From positions 1 to 45,008 of the forward strand of contig NZ_LMUI01000027.1 of the NCBI RefSeq assembly GCF_009765995.1: 45,008 bases of DNA, in the 5' to 3' direction. Positions 26,638-35,333 of the stretch are shown piece after piece. This DNA comes from Methylocapsa sp. S129 (GTDB lineage: Bacteria > Pseudomonadota > Alphaproteobacteria > Rhizobiales > Beijerinckiaceae). Within the stretch, counting starts at the first letter, position 1; each line of letters begins with the position of its first letter. The notes under the pieces are model-generated. The model was not told the origin of the DNA. It searched no databases and was given only the letters and a program-made list of their open reading frames with translations. Both the position numbers and the translations under genes were made by a program.

Positions 26638-27564
26638 ATGGCAGAAGAAGCCGCCCGCCCCGTCGAAAACCGGCCGCGTCTTGGCCGCGGATTAGCGGCT
26701 TTGCTCGGCGATGTCGGCGAGGAGGCGCCGGGCGGCGAGCGTGCGCGGGGTCAGCGCAAGACGCCAATCGAGTTTCTTCGGCCGAACCCGCGCAATCCAC
26801 GTAAGAATTTCGACGATAGCGACCTCGACGAACTCGCCGCTTCGATCAAGGAGCGAGGCGTCATTCAGCCAGTACTGGTGCGCGCCATTCCCCGCATCGC
26901 CGACGCTTATGAGATCGTCGCCGGGGAACGGCGCTGGCGCGCGGCGCAACGCGCGGGCCTGCACGAAATCCCGATCCTCGTCATCGAGGCCGGAGATCGC
27001 GAGGCTCTCGAACTCGCCATTGTCGAAAATGTCCAGCGCGCGGACCTCAATGCGCTCGAAGAGGCGAACGGCTATGCGCAATTGAGCGCGGACTACAGCT
27101 ATTCGCATACCGACATCGCCCGCATCATTGGCAAGAGCCGGAGCCATATCGCCAATACGTTACGACTGCTGAAATTGCCGGACTTCGCGCGCTCTCTACT
27201 GGCTTCCGGGCAGATTTCGGCGGGACATGGGCGCGCGTTGCTGGCGGTGGCCGATCCCGACGCAACAGCGAAAAACATCCTTTCTGAAGGGTTAACGGTT
27301 CGCGACGTTGAGAGGCTTGGCCGCGAACCCGAAGATGCGCCCCCAAGCCGTCCATCGGCCAAGGCGCCCGTCGAGGTCGATGCGGATACCCATGCGCTGG
27401 AACATAGTCTCAGCGTGGCGTTGGGCACCAATGTCTCGATCCGCCATCGTGGCGAAAGTGGCGAGGTACGGATCAAGTTCCAAAATTTCGAGCAGCTCGA
27501 CGATTTCTGCCGCCGCCTGTGCCAGGACGCCACGAGCTTAAGAAAGTCCGGCCCGAGCGCTTGA
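26638..27564 (+). CDS. parB: chromosome partitioning protein ParB
   Basis: A 308-residue CTP-dependent DNA clamp that loads at parS. The N-terminal LGRGLAALLGD (residues 15-25) is the ParA-stimulating motif. GERRWRAAQRAG (from residue 96) and ENVQRADLN (130-138) are the CTP-binding motifs, and the helix-turn-helix spans about 157-180 (YSHTDIARIIGKSRSHIANT). The C-terminal dimerisation part ends near VRIKFQNFEQLDDFCRRL. The ATG at 26638 has GGAG upstream; an ATG at 26620 is a possible alternative. It is 35 bases after parA and convergent with holA, which it overlaps by 27 bases. Confidence 0.96.
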   Translation: MAEEAARPVENRPRLGRGLAALLGDVGEEAPGGERARGQRKTPIEFLRPNPRNPRKNFDDSDLDELAASIKERGVIQPVLVRAIPRIADAYEIVAGERRWRAAQRAGLHEIPILVIEAGDREALELAIVENVQRADLNALEEANGYAQLSADYSYSHTDIARIIGKSRSHIANTLRLLKLPDFARSLLASGQISAGHGRALLAVADPDATAKNILSEGLTVRDVERLGREPEDAPPSRPSAKAPVEVDADTHALEHSLSVALGTNVSIRHRGESGEVRIKFQNFEQLDDFCRRLCQDATSLRKSGPSA

Positions 27565-28569
27565 AGCGATCGCCCATAGCGCCCGCATCGCGATCGCTTG
27601 CGCCATATTGGTGTCGCGGCGCACATTAGCTGATGCGGGCCGCAATGCCCGCAACAAGCCGCCAAGCCTCAAGACCGACCAGCGACCGGCCTGCTTTTCC
27701 AGCGCGCCGCGCCGAAGCGGCGACAGCCTGACATATTGCGCCTGCATCGCCGCCTCGAATGAGCGTCCGTCCTCCATCGCCAGCCGCAGACGATGGAGCA
27801 GCATTGCGCGCGCAATAATCACCCGCAGTAGCGAGCCTGGATCGCCGCCATCCCCGAAATAGCGATTGGCGGTCTCCTCGATCCCTGAATTGTCGCCGAG
27901 AAATGCATGGTCGACGGCGTCATCAAGCGCCGAAGGGGCCGCATCCGAAACGACCGCTTCAATGTCGGCGATCGTGATAGCGCCGTTGCCTTCGGCATAG
28001 AGGAGCAGCTTGGCGATCTCGCCGCGCGTCGTCATGCGATCGGAGCCGAGAAGCGAAACAAGATAGTCGCGAACGTCGGGTGGGACGCTCAAACCGACCT
28101 GCCTCGCCTCCGCATCGATGAGAGCGGCTATGCTTCTACGGTCGTCGGGATAGCATTCGATCGACACGCCATTGCCCATCTTTTCGAACGCCGAGCGAAG
28201 CGCCGTTCCCTTCTTCAGGGAGCCCGCCTCAACGACGATGGCGCAATCGCGCGGCGGCGCCTTGAACAGCGGTTCCAAGGCCGCCGCGATATCGCGCGCC
28301 TGCAATTCGATCCAGATCACCCTCGAGCCGCCAAACATCGAGACGGCGTCGGCCTCCTCGGCGAGCGTTCCAGGCTCGCGCGCCACAGCGTCGCCATCGA
28401 AGCGGATCAGGCGCAAGGGGTCGGAATCGCCTTCAAGCAGGGAATTAACGATCCCTCTGGAGCGTTCGCGGATCAATCCTTCGTCATTGCCGTGAACCAG
28501 AAAAAAAAACATGTCGCGCGGCAGGCGCTTCACGAACTGATCCGCGCCGCTGTTCGCTACAATCGTCAC
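27538..28569 (-). CDS. holA: DNA polymerase III delta subunit HolA
   Basis: A 343-residue clamp-loader subunit that opens the beta clamp during replication. The AAA+-like N-terminal domain (FLVHGNDEGLIRERSRGIV), the middle LLGSDRMTTRGEIAKLLLYA block and the C-terminal helical domain fit the HolA family. The start is taken as the GTG at 28569 (VTIVANSGADQF), with AGGAG about ten bases upstream. A run of nine T residues in the coding strand (28501-28509 on the plus strand as A) encodes F-F-F soon after the start. The 3' end overlaps the parB 3' end (convergent). Confidence 0.92.
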   Translation of the reverse strand: MTIVANSGADQFVKRLPRDMFFFLVHGNDEGLIRERSRGIVNSLLEGDSDPLRLIRFDGDAVAREPGTLAEEADAVSMFGGSRVIWIELQARDIAAALEPLFKAPPRDCAIVVEAGSLKKGTALRSAFEKMGNGVSIECYPDDRRSIAALIDAEARQVGLSVPPDVRDYLVSLLGSDRMTTRGEIAKLLLYAEGNGAITIADIEAVVSDAAPSALDDAVDHAFLGDNSGIEETANRYFGDGGDPGSLLRVIIARAMLLHRLRLAMEDGRSFEAAMQAQYVRLSPLRRGALEKQAGRWSVLRLGGLLRALRPASANVRRDTNMAQAIAMRALWAIASSARAGLS

Positions 28570-28757
28570 GCCTTGGTTTCTCCTGTCGTCAGCGCGTTTC
28601 GGCCCGTCCGTCCCCGCACCCATAACATAGGCGCCCGCGCTCCCAAAACGCCTTGAACGCCCCGGCGACGGCTGGCGAGCGCCGAGCGGAATGGCCTTTC
28701 CCCTTGACGTGAAATCAGTTAGCAAACGCCACGTTCCCAAACTCCATGTGGCGGTCA

Positions 28758-29870
28758 ATGGCATCCTTCAAACTCTTTCTCCTGCCCGGCGACGGCATCG
28801 GTCCCGAAGTTATGGCCGAGGTCGAAAAAATCACCGCGTTCTTCAACGCCAATGGCCTCGCCCATTTCGAAATCGAGAAAGGGCTTGTCGGGGGCAGCGC
28901 CTACGACGCCCATGGGCAGGCGATCAGCAACGCCGACATGGCCCTCGCCGATGCCGCCGACGCGGTTCTTTTCGGGGCCGTCGGCGGCCCCAAATGGGAC
29001 GGCGTAGCCTATGATGTCCGCCCCGAGGCTGGGCTGCTGCGCTTGCGCAAGGACCTGGCTCTGTTCGCCAATTTGCGCCCAGCCATCTGCTATCCCGCCC
29101 TCGCCGACGCCTCCTCGCTCAAGCGCGAGATCGTCGAAGGCCTCGACATCGTCATCGTGCGGGAATTGACGGGCGGCGTTTACTTCGGCGAGCCCAAGCA
29201 GATCATCGATCTGGGCAACGGCCAGAAGCGCGGCATCGACACGCAAGTCTACGACACCTATGAAATCGAGCGCATCGGTCGTGTGGCGTTCGATCTTGCG
29301 CGCAAGCGCCGCAACAAGGTCACTTCGTCCGAGAAGCGCAACGTCATGAAGTCGGGCGTTCTGTGGAACGAAGTGATCACCGCTTTGCACAAGCGCGAAT
29401 TTCCCGACGTGACGCTCGAACATCAGCTCGCCGACGCGCTCGGCATGCAGCTCGTGCGCTGGCCCAAGCAATTCGACGTTATCGTCACCGATAATCTTTT
29501 TGGCGACATGCTGTCGGACGTGGCGGCGATGCTGACGGGTTCACTGGGCATGCTGCCCTCGGCCTCGCTCGGCGAGACCAATCCCAAGACCCGCAAGCGC
29601 AAGGCGCTCTATGAACCCGTCCACGGTTCGGCGCCCGACATCACGGGCAAGGGTCTCGCCAACCCGATCGCAATGATCGGCTCGTTCGGTATGGCTTTGC
29701 GCTATTCCTTCGGGCTGAACGAAGCGGCGGACAAGCTAGAGGCTGCGATCGCTGGCGTCCTCGACGCGGGATTGCGGACCGCCGACATCAGCAACGAGGG
29801 CGGCGCGCCGGTCTCGACGGCCCAGATGGGAGACGCCATCGTCGCGGCGCTGGGGCGCGCCTATGCCTGA
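28758..29870 (+). CDS. leuB: 3-isopropylmalate dehydrogenase LeuB
   Basis: A 370-residue NAD-dependent enzyme of leucine synthesis, oxidising and decarboxylating 3-isopropylmalate. Family blocks: [11 protein letters not shown] at the N-terminus, [22 protein letters not shown] (catalytic lysine region), [12 protein letters not shown] with the metal-binding aspartates, and [13 protein letters not shown]. Of two in-frame ATGs (28746 and 28758), the second gives the usual N-terminus and has GGCGG before it. It is divergent from holA. leuC and leuD are not in the window. Confidence 0.97.
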   Translation: MASFKLFLLPGDGIGPEVMAEVEKITAFFNANGLAHFEIEKGLVGGSAYDAHGQAISNADMALADAADAVLFGAVGGPKWDGVAYDVRPEAGLLRLRKDLALFANLRPAICYPALADASSLKREIVEGLDIVIVRELTGGVYFGEPKQIIDLGNGQKRGIDTQVYDTYEIERIGRVAFDLARKRRNKVTSSEKRNVMKSGVLWNEVITALHKREFPDVTLEHQLADALGMQLVRWPKQFDVIVTDNLFGDMLSDVAAMLTGSLGMLPSASLGETNPKTRKRKALYEPVHGSAPDITGKGLANPIAMIGSFGMALRYSFGLNEAADKLEAAIAGVLDAGLRTADISNEGGAPVSTAQMGDAIVAALGRAYA

Positions 29871-29916
29871 AGCGGCCTCCGCGGCCTCGTCGCCCGCGCA
29901 AGAATAAGTCCGCTCC

Positions 29917-30657
29917 TCACGTCGCGCCGCTCTTGAACACTTCGCCAAGTCCCGCTTCCATTCCCGAATTTGTTGGGGAAAGTCGGTCGATTAAGTGACC
30001 AAGCGCGACGCGGTCAAGCAGGGATCCGTGGGCGCCGCATGCGAGCCCGGAAAGGTCAATGTCCTGCGCCCGGTCCAGGCGAAATCCGATGCAAGGGCGC
30101 TCTCCTTTCGGGCCAGAAAGCGTGATATCGGCCCATTCGATAGGCCCGCGTTGCGTCACATAGAATTGCGGATTTGTCGCATGAACGACCGCCGCGCCGA
30201 TCTCGGCCGATTGCTTGGCGAGTTCGACAAAAAGGGTCGGCTTTGTCCGAGCCGATTTGGCTGAGTGAAGCGTGACGCGAAACAAGATCTCGTCGCCGCC
30301 GACATCGCCGAAAGTCAGCGTGTCCCATCGCTCTTCGGGGTTCTCGCGAGCGCGCGCCTGATAATGCGCTTGCCCGCGGATGGCCTCGGGCGGGCTAAAC
30401 AACAGCATCGGCGCCAACCGGTCGTTCGCGACGAAACCAGCCTGAGAAGAACGCGACGCGGATGTGGCGAGCGGGGCCTGGCCGCCGCTGCGGGCCAGAA
30501 TCGCGCCGCCAAGCAGGCAGGCAGCCAGCAGGACAGAACTCCGAAGGCGCCATCGGCGACGGCGGACAGCACTCGTCCTGGCCTGGCGACCATCTTCTAC
30601 AAAGCCGCCCAAAGCGCCGCCCGGCGAGGCGTCGCTTATCTGTTGATCAAAGCTCAT
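29917..30657 (-). CDS. uncharacterised membrane-anchored protein
   Basis: A 246-residue protein I cannot place in a family. Residues 1-36 are hydrophilic and arginine-rich (RRRRWRLR just before the membrane), residues about 38-58 form one transmembrane helix (SSVLLAACLLGGAILARSGG), and the rest is a periplasmic domain by the positive-inside rule. That domain has beta-type stretches such as EILFRVTLHSA, PTLFVELAKQSAEIGAAVV and IEWADITLSG, and two cysteines (in ERPCIGF and GLACGAHG) that could form a disulfide. The ATG at 30657 has AGGGATG upstream. It is convergent with leuB and divergent from metX. Confidence 0.72.
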   Translation of the reverse strand: MSFDQQISDASPGGALGGFVEDGRQARTSAVRRRRWRLRSSVLLAACLLGGAILARSGGQAPLATSASRSSQAGFVANDRLAPMLLFSPPEAIRGQAHYQARARENPEERWDTLTFGDVGGDEILFRVTLHSAKSARTKPTLFVELAKQSAEIGAAVVHATNPQFYVTQRGPIEWADITLSGPKGERPCIGFRLDRAQDIDLSGLACGAHGSLLDRVALGHLIDRLSPTNSGMEAGLGEVFKSGAT

Positions 30658-30831
30658 GACGCATCCCTGGCCCTTTGGCGGGCGCTTTTTCGGATGGTTC
30701 GATATTAGCAGATCGCAGCCAGAGGCGGGTTACCGGCGCGGCAAAGATTGCAAGAGCGTCAACAGCTTGTTACCGCGCGGCGCGGCAGCGAACGCTGGAA
30801 GCCCTCTTCTCCGCTTTTCGGCTTTCGGCCA

Positions 30832-30860
30832 TTGACTTGGGATTGCATTAGTTTCTATAT
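30832..30860 (+). promoter_or_regulatory. sigma-70-type promoter candidate for metX
   Basis: TTGACT (30832-30837), a 17-base spacer and CTATAT (30855-30860) make a strong housekeeping promoter match about 50 bases before the metX start codon. The leader from there to the GTG is short, so there is no room for a riboswitch between this promoter and the gene. The SAM-II riboswitch often found before metX in rhizobia is not recognisable in this gap. Confidence 0.6.
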
Positions 30861-30910
30861 ATCAAACGACCTGTTCGGCAAATAGAACGAAAACGAGAGA
30901 GATCCGGCGC

Positions 30911-32107
30911 GTGGGAGGGCACAATCCCAACTTGACGAGCGGCGCGAACGAAGCCGACGCCCCTCATAGTTTTGTTCTGCGCCTCGGCGCCGATCGCCCA
31001 TTGCCGATGGACGCGGGCGTTACGCTAGCCCCCCTGAGCATCGCCTATCAAACCTACGGCGCCCTCAACAACACCAAGACCAATGCCATTCTCGTTTGCC
31101 ACGCTCTAACGGGCGACCAGCACGCCGCCAACCGCAATCCGGTGACAGGTAAAAACGGCTGGTGGGAGACAATGGTCGGCCCTGGCAAGCCCATCGACAC
31201 CGACCGTTTCTTCGTGATCTGCGCCAATGTCGTGGGCGGCTGTATGGGAACGACGGGACCCGCCTCGACCAATCCGGCCACCGGCGGCGTCTATGGCCTT
31301 GATCTGCCGCTCGTCACCATCGCCGATATGGTGCGCGCCCAGGCCATGCTAGTCGATCATCTGGGCATCGATACGCTGTTCTGCGTCGCCGGCGGCTCGA
31401 TGGGCGGGATGCAGGTGCTGCAATGGGCGGCCGCCTATCCCGAGCGCGTCTATAGCGCTTTACCGATCGCCACGTCAGCCAAACATTCCTCGCAGAATAT
31501 CGCTTTCCACGAAGTCGGCCGCCAAGCGATTATGGCCGACCCCGACTGGCGCAATGGTCGCTATCTCGCCGAGGGCGTGAACCCCGCCAAGGGCCTCGCC
31601 GTCGCACGTATGGCGGCCCACATCACGTACCTCTCCGACTCCGCCCTGCAGCGGCGTTTTGGGCGCAAATTACAGGATCGCACCGCGCGCACCTTCTCCT
31701 TCGGCGCGGATTTTCAGATCGAATCCTACCTTCGCCACCAAGGCTCGATCTTCGTCGAAAGGTTCGATCCGAATTCCTACTTGTTCATGACGCGGGCGAT
31801 GGATTATTTCGATCTCGCCGCCGATTATGACGGCTCGCTGGCGCGCGCATTCAAGGACTCGAAGACGCGATTCTGCGTGGTTTCCTTCACCTCGGATTGG
31901 CTTTTTCCAACCAGCGATTCCCGCGCCCTGGTCCATGCCCTCAATGCCGGCGGCGCCTCGGTCTCCTTCGTCGAGATCGAGACGGACCGCGGCCACGACG
32001 CCTTCCTCCTCGATGTTCCCGATCTCATCGCAACGACAAGGGGTTTCATCGACGCGGCGGCGCGCACGCGCGGCATTGCGCCGGCGCCCGCCTCTTCGGG
32101 GTTATGA
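30911..32107 (+). CDS. metX: homoserine O-acetyltransferase MetX
   Basis: A 398-residue alpha/beta-hydrolase-fold enzyme that acylates L-homoserine in methionine synthesis. The nucleophile is S163 in GGSMGGMQ, and the C-terminal catalytic residues lie in TSDWLFPT and [18 protein letters not shown] and [11 protein letters not shown] are family blocks. The start is a GTG at 30911 preceded by GAGAGAGA. Some members use succinyl-CoA instead of acetyl-CoA; sequence alone does not settle this. It is followed 10 bases later by metW. Confidence 0.94.
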   Translation: MGGHNPNLTSGANEADAPHSFVLRLGADRPLPMDAGVTLAPLSIAYQTYGALNNTKTNAILVCHALTGDQHAANRNPVTGKNGWWETMVGPGKPIDTDRFFVICANVVGGCMGTTGPASTNPATGGVYGLDLPLVTIADMVRAQAMLVDHLGIDTLFCVAGGSMGGMQVLQWAAAYPERVYSALPIATSAKHSSQNIAFHEVGRQAIMADPDWRNGRYLAEGVNPAKGLAVARMAAHITYLSDSALQRRFGRKLQDRTARTFSFGADFQIESYLRHQGSIFVERFDPNSYLFMTRAMDYFDLAADYDGSLARAFKDSKTRFCVVSFTSDWLFPTSDSRALVHALNAGGASVSFVEIETDRGHDAFLLDVPDLIATTRGFIDAAARTRGIAPAPASSGL

Positions 32108-32117
32108 AAGCAAGAAT

Positions 32118-32747
32118 GTGACGACAACCTCCGTCGCTCCGCAATCGCGCATCGACCTTGTACGGGTCGCCGAAATGGTCGAGCCGCGCGCAAGGGTCCT
32201 CGACGTCGGCTGCGGCGACGGCGCCTTGTTGCGCCTGCTCGCCGAGACGCGCGAGGTCGATGGGCGCGGCATGGAATTGTCGCAACGCGGCGTCAACGAC
32301 TGCGTCGCCAAGGGGCTATCGGTCATTCAGGGCGACGCTGACACCGATCTCGCCGATTATCCTGACGACGCCTTCGACTATGTGATCCTGTCGCAGACGC
32401 TTCAGGCCACTCGCCAACCGCGCGTGGTCATGGAGCATATGCTGCGCATCGGGCGACGGGCGATCGTCTCGTTTCCCAATTTCGGGCATTGGCGGATCAG
32501 GGCGCAAATCGCGTTCAAGGGCCGCATGCCGGTGACCGAGAATCTCAGTCATTCCTGGTACGACACGCCCAATATCCATTTTTGCACGATTCGCGATTTC
32601 GTCGCCTTGACGCGGCAAATCGACGCGCGCATCGAAAGCAGCGCCGCGCTCAACAGCCAGGGCTATCCCCTGCAAGTCAGCTTGCCCTGGTGGGCTTGGA
32701 ATCTGCTGGGAGAGCAGGCTGTGTTTTTATTGCGACGCAAGCGCTGA
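32118..32747 (+). CDS. metW: methionine biosynthesis protein MetW
   Basis: A 209-residue SAM-methyltransferase-fold protein almost always encoded next to metX in alphaproteobacteria. The SAM-binding motif VLDVGCGDGALLRLL is near residues 27-41, and the family segments YVILSQTLQATRQP and SFPNFGHWRIR follow. MetW is thought to act with MetX in homoserine acylation. The start is a GTG at 32118, ten bases after the metX stop; the ribosome site is weak, which fits translational coupling. Confidence 0.93.
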   Translation: MTTTSVAPQSRIDLVRVAEMVEPRARVLDVGCGDGALLRLLAETREVDGRGMELSQRGVNDCVAKGLSVIQGDADTDLADYPDDAFDYVILSQTLQATRQPRVVMEHMLRIGRRAIVSFPNFGHWRIRAQIAFKGRMPVTENLSHSWYDTPNIHFCTIRDFVALTRQIDARIESSAALNSQGYPLQVSLPWWAWNLLGEQAVFLLRRKR

Positions 32748-32876
32748 CCGACGCGATTCAAGGCGCCGTCCTGGGGCGCCGCCGGCGTTCAACGGTTCGC
32801 GAGGACGCCGGAAATCGATTGACTCGTTCGTCCAACCGGCCGCACCTTCCATGGGAATCCGTTAGAGTTCCCGCTC

Positions 32877-34043
32877 ATGCCGATCAATCCCGCCATTCAG
32901 AATCTCGCCGCCGACGCGCAGGCCTGGCGCCGCGACATCCACCAGCATCCCGAACTCCTCTATGACGTGCCGCGCACTGCCGCCTTCGTCGCGGAGCGGC
33001 TCAAGGCTTTCGGCTGCGACGAAGTGGCGACCGGAATCGGACGCAGCGGCGTCGTTGGAATCATCCGGGGGCGCGGGCCGGCCAGTCAACGCACCATCGG
33101 CCTGCGCGCCGATATGGACGCCTTGCCGATCCATGAAACAACCAATTTAGCCTATCAATCGACCAATCCCGGCAAGATGCACGCCTGCGGTCACGACGGT
33201 CACACCGCGATGCTGCTCGGCGCCGCGCGCTATCTCGCGCAGAGCCGCAATTTTTCCGGAACCGCCGTGATGATATTCCAGCCCGCGGAAGAAGGCGGCG
33301 GCGGCGGCAAAGCGATGCTCGACGATGGCCTGATGGAGCGTTTCGGCGTGCAGGAAGTCTACGGCATGCATAATTGGCCAAGGCTGCCCGTTGGAACTTT
33401 CGCAATTCGCAAGGGCCCATTTCTCGCAGCGGCCGATCGTTTCACGATCGATATCGAAGGACGCGGCGGCCATGCCGCGCAACCCCATTTTGGCGTCGAC
33501 CCAATCGCCGCGGGCGCGCAGATCGTCAGCGCGCTGCAGACGATTGTCGCCAGGAATGTCGATCCTCTCGATTCCTGCGTTGTTTCAGTCACCTGCTTTC
33601 ATGCCGGCGACACAGACAATGTCATCCCGCAAACGGCCCAGCTTCGCGGCACGACGCGCACCTTGTTAAACAAGACGCGCGATTTCGCCGAAAGGAGAAT
33701 TACCGAGATCGCCAAAGGCGTGGGCGCCGCCCTCGGCGTGAACGTCGACGTGCAATACAAGCGCGGCTATCCGCCGACGATCAATCATCCCAAAGAAACG
33801 GATTTTGCGGCGACGATCGCGCGAAAGATCAGCGGCGACAGCGGCGTTGTGACAGAGGCGCCGCCCGAGATGGGCGCCGAAGATTTCTCTTATATGCTGG
33901 AGGCGCGGCCGGGCGCTTTCATTTTCGTCGGCAATGGCGACTCGGCCAGCCTGCATCACCCTGGCTATGACTTCAACGATGCGGCCCTGCCCTATGGCAT
34001 GAGCTATTGGGCGCAACTGGTGGAAAGCGCGCTCGCCGTCTGA
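32877..34043 (+). CDS. M20 family metallo-amidohydrolase (N-acyl-amino-acid / hippurate hydrolase type)
   Basis: A 388-residue di-metal hydrolase. Metal ligands and catalytic residues are visible: C104 and H106 in HACGHDGHT, E138-E139 in QPAEEG, H165 in GMHNWP and the late H in LHHPGYDF. GRGGHAAQPHFGVDPI marks the dimerisation domain. Relatives remove acyl groups from amino acids (aminoacylase, hippuricase) or act on N-acetyl-diaminopimelate; the substrate is not determinable here. It has no signal peptide. It stands alone, 129 bases after metW, and is convergent with uxuA. Confidence 0.93.
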   Translation: MPINPAIQNLAADAQAWRRDIHQHPELLYDVPRTAAFVAERLKAFGCDEVATGIGRSGVVGIIRGRGPASQRTIGLRADMDALPIHETTNLAYQSTNPGKMHACGHDGHTAMLLGAARYLAQSRNFSGTAVMIFQPAEEGGGGGKAMLDDGLMERFGVQEVYGMHNWPRLPVGTFAIRKGPFLAAADRFTIDIEGRGGHAAQPHFGVDPIAAGAQIVSALQTIVARNVDPLDSCVVSVTCFHAGDTDNVIPQTAQLRGTTRTLLNKTRDFAERRITEIAKGVGAALGVNVDVQYKRGYPPTINHPKETDFAATIARKISGDSGVVTEAPPEMGAEDFSYMLEARPGAFIFVGNGDSASLHHPGYDFNDAALPYGMSYWAQLVESALAV

Positions 34044-34069
34044 CAAACAAGCGGGCGAGCCACTTAAAA

Positions 34070-35251
34070 TCAGGCGATCGTCTCGAGCGCCTTGATGGCG
34101 CCGCGCAATTCCGCCAGCCCCTTGAGTCGGCCGATCGCCGAATAGCCCGGATTGGTCGTCTTGTTGAGATCGTCGAGCATTTGATGACCGTGGTCTGGGC
34201 GAAAGGGAATTTTCGCGCCCGCGGGACGTTTGCGATCCTCCGCCAGAAGTTCGCGCAGCACGCTGATCATGTCGACATCCCCCTCGAGATGGTCGCTCTC
34301 ATAAAACGAACTATCCGCCTCCCGCCGCGTTGCGCGCAAGTGGGCGAAATGAATGCGCGGCGCGAAGCGCCGGGCGATAACAGGTAAATCATTCAGCGGC
34401 GAGACGCCGAGCGAGCCGGTGCAAAAGCATATGCCGTTGGCGAGAGAAGGCACAGCGTCGAACAAAGCCTGATAGTCCTGCATCGTCGAGGCGATGCGCG
34501 GCAGTCCGAACAGGGGCCGGGGCGGATCGTCCGGATGCAATGCCAGCTTGACATTGAGTCCCTCCGCGACCGGCGCGACCCGTTCGAGAAATGCGATCAA
34601 ATTTCGGCGCAACATCTCGGCGCCGATGCCGGCATAGGCTGCAAGCTTGTCGCGCATACCTTGCAAATCAAGGGAATCCGACGTCGCGCCCGGCAGACCG
34701 GCGGCGATATTCCGCGTGAGTTCATCGGCTCCCGCTTGGGTCAGATCCTCGAACAACGCGCGGGCGCGTTTCAGCACATCCTCGGAATAGTCGGCTTCTG
34801 CGCCTTTACGCTTCAAGATGTGCACGTCAAAAGCGGCGAGACGTGCCTGATCGAAGCGCAGCGCCCGCGCGCCATTCGGCAAGGGCCATGCGAGATCGGT
34901 GCGGGTCCAATCGAGCACGGGCATGAAATTATAACAGATCGTTTTAACATTATTGGCGGCGACCGCCTCCATGCTGGCGATCCAAACGTCGATCGATGAC
35001 GACGCGGTCCCGCCCAGACGCTTGACGTCATCGGGCGCAGGAATGCTTTCAACGACGCTCCAGCGCAAAGGGCTTCGACCCAACGGCGTCTCTTCGATGA
35101 GCCGTTTGCGTTCGGCGACCGCCGCCGTGGTCCATTCGGCGCCAGGAGGCGCTTGATGCAGCGCGGTGACGATGTCGGTCGCGCCGGCCTGGCGCACATC
35201 GTCGAGGCTCACATTGTCGTTTGGCCCATACCAACGCCACGCCTGCCGCAT
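34070..35251 (-). CDS. uxuA: mannonate dehydratase UxuA
   Basis: A 393-residue enzyme converting D-mannonate to 2-keto-3-deoxygluconate in glucuronate degradation. The metal-binding residues of the family are visible in HPDDPPRPLFG, FCTGSLG, IHFAHLR and RPDHGHQM. The N-terminus MRQAWRWYGPND is typical. It is encoded without uxuB, uxaC or kdgK nearby, so it may serve a hexuronate route encoded elsewhere. It lies 82 bases downstream of an ABC-F gene that is on the same strand but unrelated in function. Confidence 0.95.
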   Translation of the reverse strand: MRQAWRWYGPNDNVSLDDVRQAGATDIVTALHQAPPGAEWTTAAVAERKRLIEETPLGRSPLRWSVVESIPAPDDVKRLGGTASSSIDVWIASMEAVAANNVKTICYNFMPVLDWTRTDLAWPLPNGARALRFDQARLAAFDVHILKRKGAEADYSEDVLKRARALFEDLTQAGADELTRNIAAGLPGATSDSLDLQGMRDKLAAYAGIGAEMLRRNLIAFLERVAPVAEGLNVKLALHPDDPPRPLFGLPRIASTMQDYQALFDAVPSLANGICFCTGSLGVSPLNDLPVIARRFAPRIHFAHLRATRREADSSFYESDHLEGDVDMISVLRELLAEDRKRPAGAKIPFRPDHGHQMLDDLNKTTNPGYSAIGRLKGLAELRGAIKALETIA

Positions 35252-35333
35252 TGCGCATCCTCCCGATTTCTTGGCTTGACCGCCCTGATGCCCTAAAAAT
35301 TATTCTCAATTTGCCCGCGCTGCCGCCGACCGC

